Origin: Pseudomonas sp. FEN
Lineage (GTDB): Bacteria; Pseudomonadota; Gammaproteobacteria; Pseudomonadales; Pseudomonadaceae
Direction of reading: 5' to 3'
Assembly: GCF_904067045.1 (NCBI RefSeq)
Contig: NZ_CAJFDC010000010.1
Coordinates: forward strand, 528,001 to 592,000
Length of the DNA stretch: 64,000 nucleotides
The translations under genes and the position numbers were made by a program. Shown piece after piece: positions 8,245 through 17,068 of the stretch (the stretch's first letter is position 1; each line of letters opens with the position of its first letter). Under the pieces are notes generated by a model, which saw only the letters and a program-made list of their open reading frames with translations, was not told the origin of the DNA and did no database searches.

Positions 8245-9723
8245 TCAGAAGGGGTAGTGATGGCCCCCGGGTTGCCAGGTGACCCAATGGGCCCGGGTGA
8301 ACTCATCCAGGGCGTAATGACCATTGAAGCGCCCCAGGCCCGAGTTCTTCTCGCCACCGAAGGGCGCATTGGGCTGATCGTCGACGGTGATGTCGTTGAT
8401 GTGAGTCATCCCGGCGACAATGCCACGGGCAAAATTCAAGCCGCGCGCCATGTCCCGGGTGAACACCGCGCTGGACAGGCCATACTCGCTGGCGTTGGCC
8501 AGTTCCAGGGCATGGGCTTGGTTTTCGGCGATCAGCAGCGGCAGCAAGGGCCCGAAGGTTTCATCGCGCGCCAGTTCCTGATCGGCCCCCACCTCACCGT
8601 AGACATGGGCCGGCAGGACCAGGCCGGAGGGCCGGCCGCCACAGAGCTGCTTGAGGCCGGCGTTTTCGGCAGCATCGATTTTACGCAGCAGGCCATCGAG
8701 TTGGCTCTGATTGACCACGGGGCCAATCACGGTGTCCGCATTGGCCGGGTCGCCGGTCTTGAGCTTGCGCACGCGTTCCACGACCAGTGCGGCGAAGTCC
8801 GCATAAAGCGCGCGGTCGACGATGACCCGATTGACGCTCATGCAGATCTGGCCCTGGTGCAGGAAGCGCCCAACCACCGCGGCATGCGCCGCTACCTCGA
8901 TATCGGCATCCTCCAGTACCACCAGCGGAGCGTTGCCGCCCAGCTCCAGTGCGACGCGCTTGATGTGCTTGCCGCCGGTGGCGATCCGGCCGACATTGCG
9001 CCCCACATCCGTTGATCCGGTGAAGGAAATCAGGCTCGGTATCGGGTGTTCGACAAAGGCATCGCCAATCTCCGAACCCGCGCCGACCACGACATTGAGC
9101 GAACCCTGCGGGAAGCCTGCTTCCTCGAACAGGTGGGCGATCAACAGGCCACCGGTCACCGCCGTATCGCTGGCGGGCTTGAGTACGACCGTATTACCCA
9201 GCGCGAGTGCCGGTACCACCGAACGCATGCTCAGATACAGGGGGAAGTTCCACGGACTGATAACACCGACCACGCCCAAGGGTTCGCGAAAGACAAAACT
9301 CTGTTCGCCGGGCTTGTAGCTGCTCAGGATCCGTCCTTCGACCTGCATCGGCAACGTTGCGCACTCACGCACCAGGTTCAGGGTGAATTGCCATTCCATG
9401 CCGGCCTTGATGCGTGTGCTACCGGACTCGCGAATCAGCCAGTCGATGATTTCGTCACTGCGGTTCTCGATGACCTGCGCCAGTTTTTCCAGTTGTGCGC
9501 CGCGCTGTGTCGGATGCAGTTGTGCCCACGCGATTTGCGCACGCTGCGCGGCTTGATAGGCATCGTCCAGGTCGGCAATGGAGGCCAGCGGCATTTCCAG
9601 CAGTTGTTCGCCATTGAAGGGGTTACGGTCATCCAGTCGCCGCGCGGAGCGTCCGGCACGCCAGGTGCCGTTGATGTATTGGTCGCCGCTGAGGGTGTAG
9701 GGGGCGAAATGTCGAGTGGTCAT
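8245..9723 (-). CDS. NAD(P)-dependent aromatic-type aldehyde dehydrogenase
   Basis: The 492-residue enzyme is a full-length aldehyde dehydrogenase. It shows the nucleotide-site SPWNFPL and KPASDT motifs, FTGSTDVGR, the glutamate of LELGGNAPLVV and the catalytic cysteine in HQGQICMS. Motifs resemble benzaldehyde/vanillin/salicylaldehyde dehydrogenases. It lies in an operon with an extradiol dioxygenase and an aromatic hydroxylase and follows the ring-cleavage gene by 64 bp, with GGAGGT before its ATG. The likely job is to oxidise the aryl aldehyde released by the carotenoid-oxygenase-family enzyme encoded at 14350-15801. The exact aldehyde is inferred from context only. Confidence 0.85.
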   Translation of the reverse strand: MTTRHFAPYTLSGDQYINGTWRAGRSARRLDDRNPFNGEQLLEMPLASIADLDDAYQAAQRAQIAWAQLHPTQRGAQLEKLAQVIENRSDEIIDWLIRESGSTRIKAGMEWQFTLNLVRECATLPMQVEGRILSSYKPGEQSFVFREPLGVVGVISPWNFPLYLSMRSVVPALALGNTVVLKPASDTAVTGGLLIAHLFEEAGFPQGSLNVVVGAGSEIGDAFVEHPIPSLISFTGSTDVGRNVGRIATGGKHIKRVALELGGNAPLVVLEDADIEVAAHAAVVGRFLHQGQICMSVNRVIVDRALYADFAALVVERVRKLKTGDPANADTVIGPVVNQSQLDGLLRKIDAAENAGLKQLCGGRPSGLVLPAHVYGEVGADQELARDETFGPLLPLLIAENQAHALELANASEYGLSSAVFTRDMARGLNFARGIVAGMTHINDITVDDQPNAPFGGEKNSGLGRFNGHYALDEFTRAHWVTWQPGGHHYPF

Positions 9724-9787
9724 GGTCTTACCTCCGGCGGTTGCTGGCCGCGTCGATTAAGGAAGTTGATTCTGCAAAAGCCGCTGT

Positions 9788-10636
9788 TCAAGTCCTGATC
9801 CAGGCACGTCCCCAGGAGTTGAGGGTGTATTCCTCCTGTGGCCAGTTACCGGGTTCGCGGCTGGCATCGGTGACTTCGAGTTCGGCCGAGAACTCCAGGC
9901 GGTTGCGATCGGCATCGACCACCATGAAGAACAGGTTGTTGCCCGGCCCATGCCGGCCGGGGCCGAAGAAAATGCTGATACGTTCCTTGGCGAAGCGATC
10001 GCCCCAGTCGCGAATATCGTTCCATTCGCTGGTTTCGTAACAGTGGTGATCCCACTCGTTTTTCGAACCGCGGAAGAACGCCAGCGAGTGGTGCTCATCG
10101 TCCGAGCGCAGGAAACAGGTGGTGAGCTGGCCGCTCTGCTCATCGACCACGTTGTCCGATACGGTAAAACCCAGCGTATTGACGTAGAAATCGATCATGG
10201 CTTCCAGTTCGGTGGTCTGGAATACCACGTGTTGCAGGCGGCCAGGCATGCCTGGTCGATCGGCATCGGGATCGATGGCCGATACGCCAAATATCGTTTG
10301 CCGACCCTGGGGATCACGAATCAGCACGGCACCCGGCTCAAGCAAGGGCGAGTCGATGTCTTCGAGCGCACAGTCGTGCTCGATCAGGCGCGCCCGCAGT
10401 GTTGCCAGCCGGGCCTGATCACCCAGATCGTAAGCAGCGGCGAGCAGGCCGCTGTGGTCGGCGGGCGACACCAGCATGGCGCGTTTCGGGCCTCTGAGTA
10501 GCCAGCTGCCATCGGCCAGTGGCTGGCCATCCATATCCAGCATGCGCCGATAGAAATCGACTTGCCGTTGCGCTTCCTTGCTCGCCAGGTGCAGGTAGCA
10601 CAAGCGCGCGGGTGTGGAAGTCTGGAGTGTTTGCAT
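9788..10636 (-). CDS. Extradiol (VOC-type) ring-cleavage dioxygenase
   Basis: The 282-residue protein has two vicinal-oxygen-chelate modules, the size and layout of BphC/XylE-like type I extradiol dioxygenases. In the C-terminal module the three expected iron ligands are visible: His in RLQHVVFQT, His in EWDHHCYET and Glu in DRNRLEFSAE. The start is the ATG at 10636, with GAGG upstream; a GTG two codons earlier is not needed. It would open a catechol-type ring produced by the adjacent FAD hydroxylase. The product would then pass to the FAH-family enzyme. Ring substrate not determined. Confidence 0.85.
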   Translation of the reverse strand: MQTLQTSTPARLCYLHLASKEAQRQVDFYRRMLDMDGQPLADGSWLLRGPKRAMLVSPADHSGLLAAAYDLGDQARLATLRARLIEHDCALEDIDSPLLEPGAVLIRDPQGRQTIFGVSAIDPDADRPGMPGRLQHVVFQTTELEAMIDFYVNTLGFTVSDNVVDEQSGQLTTCFLRSDDEHHSLAFFRGSKNEWDHHCYETSEWNDIRDWGDRFAKERISIFFGPGRHGPGNNLFFMVVDADRNRLEFSAELEVTDASREPGNWPQEEYTLNSWGRAWIRT

Positions 10637-10652
10637 AAACACCTCGGTGATC

Positions 10653-12302
10653 TCAGGGGGTCAATGAAAGACTGGCGTGATGCTCGGTTGCGTGGTTTCT
10701 TGCCGAGACGATGCCCAATAGCGCTTGCAGTGATTCGGCCGCTGATGTCTCGCCGGCCTTGTCGAAGATGGCGGCGACATAACGGTCCGGGCGCAGCAGC
10801 AGGAACTTGCTGGAATCACCCAGCATGCCTTTGAGCAGGCCAGCACGGTCCTGGAGCACCGTGCAGCCAGGAATCGAAGGCATGCTCTTGACGTGCTCGG
10901 GAAGGATCAGGATGCGTTTGGCGTCAAGGTGGCTCCACAAGCCATGCTGGAGTTCATCGAGACGTTGGCGGGTCGGGTCGCCGTACTGAATCAAGGCGAA
11001 GCCGGCACCGATGGCTTCGTCGAGCAGGTGTTCGTGGCCATGGCTATCGGTGAGCATCGGTTGAGGAAACATCTGCCCGCAGGACAGTTTTCCGGCTTCA
11101 CCTTCGGTCAGTACCAGCCCTTTGGTGAATCGAGGTTTGGGCTTGAAGCGCATTTGCAGGAAATAGTCCCGCAACGGTGGCAACAGGCCGACCAGGGCGA
11201 ATGCCGTGCTTATCAAGCGGGCGCGCAGGACGGTCGCCGGAGCCATGACCATACCGAGATTCAAGGCCAGCTTGATCAAGGCCCAGGCATGATCGCGGCG
11301 CTCGCTTTCGTAGGAGCGTAGAGCGCTTTCGGCCATTTTCCCTTTCAGCACGCCGATCAGCTTCCAGCCCAGATTATGGGCATCGCGAACACCGCTGTTC
11401 ATGCCCTGTCCGGCATAGGGCGGGGTCAGGTGGGCGGCATCACCGGCGAGAAATACGCGGTCTACCCGCCAGCGCTCGGCGACCCGGGCGTGGAAGGTGT
11501 AAACAGTCTTGCGCACGATGGAAACCGGGGCATTGCCCCTGAATGGCCGAAGCAACTCCCGCAGCCGGGTTTCGCTGAGCACTTGCTCATCGGTTTCGTC
11601 CGGTTTGAGCAGGAACTCGAAGCGGCGAGTGTGGTGCGGGCCGGGGACTTCGACGACGGGACGGCGCGCATCGCAGTACACGCGTGTTTGCCAGAACGGG
11701 TCGTCATCCCGATCGGTATCGACCACCAGCCAGCGCGACGAGAAGCTTGAGCCAACCATCTCGATCCCGAGTTGCTTGCGCACCGTGCTACGCCCGCCGT
11801 CGCAGGCGACCAGGTAGGCGGCATTGACTTCCAGTATCTGGCCCTCGGCATCGCGAATCAGCGCGCGCACACCCTGGTGATCCTGGCTGAACTCCAGCAG
11901 CACATGGTTGAAGCGTGCCGTCAGGCTGGCAAAGCGCTCGAGTCCGGCCTTCAGGGTGCCTTCCAACAGCGGTTGGCGAAATGCGTTGCGCTTTGGGAAC
12001 CCGTACAACTTGCCGGTGGGCTCGACTTTGCCGAAGCAGCGGCCACCGGGCCGAGTGAAATAATGCACGCCGTAGCCGGGAACCACATCCCGGAGCACGG
12101 CCTGATGCAGACCGATGGCCTGCATGGTGCGCAGGGATTCATCATCGATCGAAACCGCACGAGGTTCGGTCACGGTGCCAGGCTTGCGATCGATGATCAG
12201 GGTGTCCACGCCCGCCTGGCCAAGCAGGTTGGCCAGGGTCAGCCCCGTGGGGCCGGCGCCGATGATCAGGACGTCTGTGTTGATGCTGTTGAGGGTTGTC
12301 AT
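10653..12302 (-). CDS. MhpA-like FAD-dependent aromatic hydroxylase
   Basis: The 549-residue flavoprotein is the size of MhpA. It has the N-terminal dinucleotide fold (IGAGPTGLTLANLLGQAG), the DG motif region (YLVACDGGRSTVRKQLG), the GD motif (VFLAGDAAHLTPPYAGQGMN) and the C-terminal thioredoxin-like extension typical of PheA/MhpA-type hydroxylases. Such enzymes add an ortho hydroxyl group to a phenolic acid using NAD(P)H and O2, giving a catechol. The extradiol dioxygenase follows 16 bp downstream, consistent with consecutive steps. Substrate (hydroxybenzoate, hydroxyphenylpropanoid or other) cannot be told from sequence. Confidence 0.85.
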   Translation of the reverse strand: MTTLNSINTDVLIIGAGPTGLTLANLLGQAGVDTLIIDRKPGTVTEPRAVSIDDESLRTMQAIGLHQAVLRDVVPGYGVHYFTRPGGRCFGKVEPTGKLYGFPKRNAFRQPLLEGTLKAGLERFASLTARFNHVLLEFSQDHQGVRALIRDAEGQILEVNAAYLVACDGGRSTVRKQLGIEMVGSSFSSRWLVVDTDRDDDPFWQTRVYCDARRPVVEVPGPHHTRRFEFLLKPDETDEQVLSETRLRELLRPFRGNAPVSIVRKTVYTFHARVAERWRVDRVFLAGDAAHLTPPYAGQGMNSGVRDAHNLGWKLIGVLKGKMAESALRSYESERRDHAWALIKLALNLGMVMAPATVLRARLISTAFALVGLLPPLRDYFLQMRFKPKPRFTKGLVLTEGEAGKLSCGQMFPQPMLTDSHGHEHLLDEAIGAGFALIQYGDPTRQRLDELQHGLWSHLDAKRILILPEHVKSMPSIPGCTVLQDRAGLLKGMLGDSSKFLLLRPDRYVAAIFDKAGETSAAESLQALLGIVSARNHATEHHASLSLTP

Positions 12303-12326
12303 TGTTGTTATTCCCTTGCGGATGGC

Positions 12327-13148
12327 TCAGTCCAATGGTTTGGGACGGTTGGCGAGCGCTACCATGCGTTGCGACAGCTTCTGCGCCAGGGCAAGGAGTT
12401 GTTGTCCCTGTTCTTCTATCCGGGCGCTGTCACGATCTTGAATGGGGCGAACGCAGCTGATACTGCCGACGACCTTGCCATCGCCATCGAATATGGGCGC
12501 CGCCAGGCCGTAGACGCCCGGGTCGACCTCGCCGGCGCTGGTGACATAGCCCTGGCGACGCAGTTGCTGCAGCGAACGGCGGAACTGTTCCCAGGTCAGG
12601 CCGAGTTTGCTGGCGCGCACCTCATCGGGGTTTTCAAGAAATAGCTGGCTGTGCTGGCGCGAGCTCAGGTTGGCGAGGATGACCTTGGAGGTCGCGCCCA
12701 GGAACAGCGGCCTCGGCGAACCCCGCGAATAGCTGACCTCGCTGGTTAATTCGCCGCATTGATGAACGCAGACCACCTGATCCTTGAATAGCCGGCAGAT
12801 CAGCCAGACCTGTTGCTCGTTCCAGCATGGGAAGCTCGACTCCAGTTCGCGTGCGGCCCGCACCAGAGGGTCGCTTACCCGCAACTGGCGGTCCCAGGTA
12901 ATGATCCGCGCGCCCAGCGCGTAACGTCCGGCCTCGACCTGGAACAACAAGTTCGCCTCGGCCAGTTCCCGCACATAGCGGTAGATGGTCGAACGGGTAA
13001 AGCCCAATGCGCTGCCCATGTCGTCGACAGCCCAGATCGGGCTCTGTTCAGTGAACAGATCGAGTACCCGCAGCATGCGCTCCAGGCTCGAACCCTTGGT
13101 GTCGGTATCCTGCTCGGGCAGGGGGGCTGATTCAGGATGACTGTTCAT
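12327..13148 (-). CDS. IclR-family transcriptional regulator
   Basis: The 273-residue protein has an N-terminal winged helix (about residues 24-85: LERMLRVLDLFTEQSPIWAVDDMGSAL region then FTRSTIYRYVRELAEANLL) and an IclR effector-binding domain (about 95-265) with GSISCVRPI. It sits three bases after the FAH-family gene inside the catabolic operon. It probably represses or activates this operon in response to an aromatic acid. Two palindromes at 14137-14173 upstream of the operon are candidate binding sites. The encoded effector specificity is unknown. Confidence 0.88.
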   Translation of the reverse strand: MNSHPESAPLPEQDTDTKGSSLERMLRVLDLFTEQSPIWAVDDMGSALGFTRSTIYRYVRELAEANLLFQVEAGRYALGARIITWDRQLRVSDPLVRAARELESSFPCWNEQQVWLICRLFKDQVVCVHQCGELTSEVSYSRGSPRPLFLGATSKVILANLSSRQHSQLFLENPDEVRASKLGLTWEQFRRSLQQLRRQGYVTSAGEVDPGVYGLAAPIFDGDGKVVGSISCVRPIQDRDSARIEEQGQQLLALAQKLSQRMVALANRPKPLD

Positions 13149-13151
13149 GAC

Positions 13152-14003
13152 TTACTGCTCGTCGACGATGCTGTTGCGCAGGATGCCGATTCGAGAAATT
13201 TCGACCTCGACTTCATCGCCTGGCTTCATCCAGACCGGCGGCTCTCGGAAGGCGCCAACGCCACCGGTGGTACCGCTGACAATGACGTCGCCGGGCGCCA
13301 GCTCAGTGAAGGTGGAGCAGTATTCGATCAGCCGGCGGACATCGAAAATCATGTCGCTGGTGCTGGTGTGCTGCATCACTTCGCCATTTAGCCGGGTGGT
13401 CAGTTCCAGGTCCTGCGGATCGCCGATCTCGTCGCGGGTCACCAGCCAAGGGCCAAAGCCGCCGGTGTTCGGGAAGTTCTTGCCCGGTATGAACTGGAGG
13501 GTGTGTTTCTGCCAGTCGCGGACGCTGCCGTCGTTGTAGCAGGCGTAGCCGGCTACATGGTCGAGCGCGTCGGCTTGGCTGACGTGACGCGCGGTTTTGC
13601 CGATCACCACCGCCAGCTCACCTTCGAAATCCAGCTTGTGCGAGACCGTGGGCCGCACGATGGGTTGCAGGTGGGCCGTCTGGCTGTCGGCGAAGCGAGT
13701 GAAGATCATCGGGTAGATCGGCATTTCGCGACCGGTTTCGCGCACATGGGTGGCGTAGTTGATGCCGATGCACAGCACTTTGCCCGGGTTCGGAATCACC
13801 GGCAGCAAGGTCACTTCAGCCAGCGGCAGGCGTGGCAGGTTCGCCAGAACGGCGCTGCTCAGATCGGCCAGGCGATTATTGGCGATGGCTTGTTTGAGAT
13901 CGCTGCCGAAGGTCTGCTTGAGCGATTCCAGGTCGATCACCTGCTCGCCATCGACGACACCGTAGGTGCTACGGCCTTGAACAATAAAGCTCGCGAGTTT
14001 CAT
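13152..14003 (-). CDS. Fumarylacetoacetate-hydrolase-family enzyme
   Basis: The 283-residue protein carries the FAH signature: KVLCIGINYATHVRETG, the metal-binding acidic pair in LDFEGELAVVIG and the aspartate-bearing segment YACYNDGSVRDWQ. The family includes acylpyruvate hydrolases, 2-keto-4-pentenoate hydratases and decarboxylases acting on ring-cleavage products. As first gene of the operon with an extradiol dioxygenase, it likely processes the ring-opened dienoate or oxo-acid. AAGGAG precedes the ATG. Confidence 0.85.
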   Translation of the reverse strand: MKLASFIVQGRSTYGVVDGEQVIDLESLKQTFGSDLKQAIANNRLADLSSAVLANLPRLPLAEVTLLPVIPNPGKVLCIGINYATHVRETGREMPIYPMIFTRFADSQTAHLQPIVRPTVSHKLDFEGELAVVIGKTARHVSQADALDHVAGYACYNDGSVRDWQKHTLQFIPGKNFPNTGGFGPWLVTRDEIGDPQDLELTTRLNGEVMQHTSTSDMIFDVRRLIEYCSTFTELAPGDVIVSGTTGGVGAFREPPVWMKPGDEVEVEISRIGILRNSIVDEQ

Positions 14004-14136
14004 TGAGTGCTCCTTGATAGAGGATCAGTGCAGGTGCGGGGCAAAGAGGCTCGGCACTGCTCATGCGACTATGGCGGCGGTCAAGCCGCGGCGGTTGGGG
14101 TTCAATCTATGCTCATGGGTAAATCCTGTAAAGTGG

Positions 14137-14173
14137 GATTTATTAATAAATCTCGCATTATGAAAATAATGCG
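14137..14173. promoter_or_regulatory. Tandem palindromes upstream of the aromatic operon, candidate IclR operator
   Basis: GATTTATTAATAAATC (14137-14152) is a perfect 16-bp palindrome. One base later CGCATTAT-GAAA-ATAATGCG (14154-14173) is a perfect 8-bp inverted repeat with a four-base spacer. The block is AT-rich in an otherwise GC-rich sequence and lies 134-170 bp upstream of the FAH gene start on the minus strand. The IclR gene in this operon is the obvious candidate binder. A weak bidirectional terminator is an alternative for the second element, since TTTT follows on the plus strand. Confidence 0.5.
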
Positions 14174-14243
14174 TTTTCGTGTGCCGCGGACAGCACTCTG
14201 CCGACCCTCGGGAACAGGCAATACGAGACTGGGACAGTGGAAT

Positions 14244-14270
14244 GGCCATCCGGTCGGCGTCCGGATGGCC
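14244..14270. repeat. GC-rich perfect hairpin
   Basis: GGCCATCCGG (14244-14253) pairs perfectly with CCGGATGGCC (14261-14270) around a seven-base loop. It lies 80 bp after the stop of the minus-strand carotenoid-oxygenase gene. No T-run follows on either strand, so it is not a classic intrinsic terminator, but it may protect or end the upstream mRNA. Confidence 0.45.
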
Positions 14271-14349
14271 CTGATCGCGTGGCAGATCAGCAGGTTGGAT
14301 GGCGCATTCTGGCCCGCTCGATCAGCAACTTCGGCGAGCGCTCAGGGCT

Positions 14350-15801
14350 TCATGCTTTGCTGGGTGCCCAGCAACCGTGCAGCGACATGCGCATCCGGAA
14401 GGGCACTTTGATTCGTGCAATGGGGCCACTTTCCATATTGCGCGAATCCAGAACCACAAGTTCACTGCGGCCTTGCGCGATGAGATTGAGCAGGGACACG
14501 ACGTAGCCATCCGCTTCCTCCGCATCGGGTGAGCGCGGAATGAAAATGGGCTCCTGGAAGCATCCGCTGTCACCGGGAAACCAGGCGTCGGTGGTGCCTG
14601 TTTGCAGATTCATATGCGCCAGCAGGTTGAAAAACTGAAACGGCATCGGTCCATTCGCGGGGTTGTAGGGGCGCTCTGGATCAAAGGCGAGCAGGAAGCC
14701 GTGTGCGTACTTGCGGCCCAGGTAGCGGTCATCGCACCGCGGAAATTCGCAGCGGTAGTCCGTCAGCGGCCGCGGTTGGATTTCGTCCTGCGAACCGTTC
14801 ATATCGAAGGTCCAGCGCATCAGGTTCGATGCCAGGGTTTCAGGTGCTGGAACATGACCGTCCGCCTGGGGAAAGAAATAGAAGATGTTCCCGCCGGTGA
14901 CCGGCATGTCCACGTAGACCTTGTCGTCCTCATCGAACGCATTGAGCGTATGGCCCTGGAAGCCGTTCTTGGGACCCTTGAACCAACGAACGTCTTGCGC
15001 GTTTCCACCTCGTGGTACGACGGCGAAAAGCTGAGGCAGGTCGGGTTGCCATTGAAAATGCGGCCCACCGTTTTTCATCCGCTCAACATCAACCGTCAAT
15101 GGAATCAGCGGGAACACCACGTAGCGCTCAGTGACCGCGAAATCATGAACCATGGCCGCATAAGGCGCCTGGAACCAGATCTCATGCAGCAGTTTTCCGT
15201 CCGGGGAGAATTCGAAATAGGCCAGGTCAGGCGTACCGTCGCCTTTGGCTTCATAGCTGAACGCCAGAAGGTTGCCGCTGACCGGGTCGAGCTTGGGGTG
15301 GGCGGTGAAGGTCGCCGATTTTATCTGCTCGTCAAAATTCCATTCGCCGAGGGTCTCCAGCGTTTCGAGGTCCATGGCCCAGGGCATGGCATCTTCCTTG
15401 AGCGCCAGCAGCACGCCGTTGTGCGGTACCACGGTGGTGTTGGCGGTGGTGTTGTTTTTCGCCGCGAGCGGATCATTGGTGTAGGCGTTCCGATAGACGC
15501 CGTTGAGCGAGCGACCTTCGCGACGCTGGGCCATCAACCGATCGGTCTTCACGTAGCGACGGCGCATCGAAACCTTGCCATGGGCAAAGTGGAAGGCACT
15601 GACCATTCCGTCGCCATTGAAAAAGATATCGCCGCCCAGCATCGGTGGGTACTGCGGGTCTGGCGCGACCTGATAGAAAGTCCCACGGATCGAGGCGGGA
15701 AGGCTGCCTTCGATCTCGAGGTCGAAGACCTCGGCCTCTACGCGGCTGGGGGTATACAGCGCGCCGGAAAATTCGGCGGTTTCAGGGAATGTATGGCTCA
15801 T
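14350..15801 (-). CDS. Carotenoid-oxygenase-family aryl-olefin dioxygenase (lignostilbene/isoeugenol type)
   Basis: The 483-residue enzyme belongs to the RPE65/carotenoid cleavage oxygenase family. Four iron-binding histidines fall in the expected contexts: TAHPK, AMVHDFAVT, QGHTLNAF and SLHGCW near the C-terminus. The opening (PSRVEAEVFDLEIEGSLP) and NAYTNDP region are reminiscent of isoeugenol monooxygenase and lignostilbene dioxygenases, which cut an aryl-conjugated double bond to give an aromatic aldehyde. There is no signal peptide. It follows an MFS transporter by 32 bp, and aldehyde dehydrogenase and ring-cleavage genes lie downstream, so the aldehyde is probably used for growth. Substrate identity (stilbene, isoeugenol or other) remains inference. 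Confidence 0.85.
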   Translation of the reverse strand: MSHTFPETAEFSGALYTPSRVEAEVFDLEIEGSLPASIRGTFYQVAPDPQYPPMLGGDIFFNGDGMVSAFHFAHGKVSMRRRYVKTDRLMAQRREGRSLNGVYRNAYTNDPLAAKNNTTANTTVVPHNGVLLALKEDAMPWAMDLETLETLGEWNFDEQIKSATFTAHPKLDPVSGNLLAFSYEAKGDGTPDLAYFEFSPDGKLLHEIWFQAPYAAMVHDFAVTERYVVFPLIPLTVDVERMKNGGPHFQWQPDLPQLFAVVPRGGNAQDVRWFKGPKNGFQGHTLNAFDEDDKVYVDMPVTGGNIFYFFPQADGHVPAPETLASNLMRWTFDMNGSQDEIQPRPLTDYRCEFPRCDDRYLGRKYAHGFLLAFDPERPYNPANGPMPFQFFNLLAHMNLQTGTTDAWFPGDSGCFQEPIFIPRSPDAEEADGYVVSLLNLIAQGRSELVVLDSRNMESGPIARIKVPFRMRMSLHGCWAPSKA

Positions 15802-15833
15802 CAGGCAATCTCGTTATTGTACAAGGTGGAAGT

Positions 15834-17015
15834 TCAGGCCGATTGAGGGGACATTGCCGGGTTGGAATGCTTTACGCCTCGACGAAAGCGTGCGACGACC
15901 AGGCCGGAGATTAGCAAGGCGACCAGATAGGCGCAGGCCGCCAGCCAGCCGACCGCGCGGAAGTGTCCTTCGCCGACCACCAGTGCGGCACCAAACGGGC
16001 CGAGCCCCTGGCCGACAAAGATGGCCGCGTTGCCCAACCCGGCCAGGCGACCGGAAGGGTCCAGTTCGGCCGCCATCGACAGCAGGTAGGGCAGGCTGAA
16101 GAACCACACCATATGGATCAGACAGGCCGTGGCGGCAAAAGCCACGGGGCTGTCGCCATAGACCATGACCAAAGTCGCCAGCAAGGCGCTGCCGAAACTC
16201 AGGAGTTGCGGAAACAGCAACCCCAGGCGGCGCCCGATCAGCCCGGCAAGCCCGGCTCCAAGGGCGCCGGCAAGGATGCTGCCGCCGAGAATCCCGCCAA
16301 TCTGCTGTGGTTCCAGGCCAATGCTTTTGCCGATGCGCTCCTGGTACACCCAGAGCGCGGAATGTCCGAAAAACAGCAATGCGAAAAGCATGACCAATAG
16401 AAGGGAGGTGAGTCCGAATGGAAGGACCGGGCCGGCCGCCAAGCGATGGGCTTCCGGGTAGCGCTTGGGGACTCTCCAGCAACCCAGTCCCGCGAGGGCG
16501 CTGGCGCCGGCCAATAGATAAAACGCGCCATTCACGCCGTATGCTTTCAGGATCATGGGCATGGACGTCACGAGCAACATGCCCCAGAGCAGGTTGCCGA
16601 TGTTGATGATGGCGAAAGTCATATCCTTGGCGTTGCGCAGCGCCGCCGTGGCATAGACCACAGCCATGACCGCGCCGCCGCTGGCGCCGCAGATCACCCT
16701 GCAAAGGAGTAATGCCGTCTCGCTGTGGAGTTGAGTGCTGGCCAGGTTACCCAATACCAGTACCAGCAGCGCGAGCCTGGCCAGCAGGCGCCGATTGACG
16801 CTTGCCATCAACAGGGCGCATGCGCCGCAAGCGATGGCCATGGCGATCAGCTCCGCCGCGAAAATGCTACCGATGGCATTCAGCGGTAAACCGAGTTGGT
16901 CGATAAAGGCCCCGCCGAGGATAGGCTGGATCTGTAGCGTTCCCAGGGAAATGACCATCATCAGGCAGATAGCGCCCAATGATTTTTTGCTGTCGATGGA
17001 GTCGAGCGCATTCAT
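15834..17015 (-). CDS. MFS transporter, likely aromatic substrate uptake
   Basis: The 393-residue inner membrane protein has about twelve hydrophobic helices and an MFS-like layout, with a short cytosolic N-terminus and C-terminus. It lies between an outer membrane MetA-pathway-type protein and the carotenoid-oxygenase gene, in the same direction and with short gaps. This suggests that it carries the oxygenase substrate or product across the inner membrane. Direction of transport cannot be told from sequence. CCGAGG precedes the ATG. Confidence 0.8.
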   Translation of the reverse strand: MNALDSIDSKKSLGAICLMMVISLGTLQIQPILGGAFIDQLGLPLNAIGSIFAAELIAMAIACGACALLMASVNRRLLARLALLVLVLGNLASTQLHSETALLLCRVICGASGGAVMAVVYATAALRNAKDMTFAIINIGNLLWGMLLVTSMPMILKAYGVNGAFYLLAGASALAGLGCWRVPKRYPEAHRLAAGPVLPFGLTSLLLVMLFALLFFGHSALWVYQERIGKSIGLEPQQIGGILGGSILAGALGAGLAGLIGRRLGLLFPQLLSFGSALLATLVMVYGDSPVAFAATACLIHMVWFFSLPYLLSMAAELDPSGRLAGLGNAAIFVGQGLGPFGAALVVGEGHFRAVGWLAACAYLVALLISGLVVARFRRGVKHSNPAMSPQSA

Positions 17016-17068
17016 GAAGCATCACCTCGGATAAAGGGCCCGCCCATGCATGAGCGGGCGCACATCGG

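Larger units (their letters stand above)
14004..14349. other. Intergenic region between carotenoid-oxygenase gene and FAH operon
   Basis: These 346 bp separate two minus-strand transcription units. They hold an AT-rich block with two adjacent perfect palindromes (14137-14173, listed separately) and a strong GC hairpin (14244-14270). No ORF with a credible ribosome site is present. The region probably contains the terminator of the upstream unit and the regulated promoter of the FAH operon. Confidence 0.6.
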
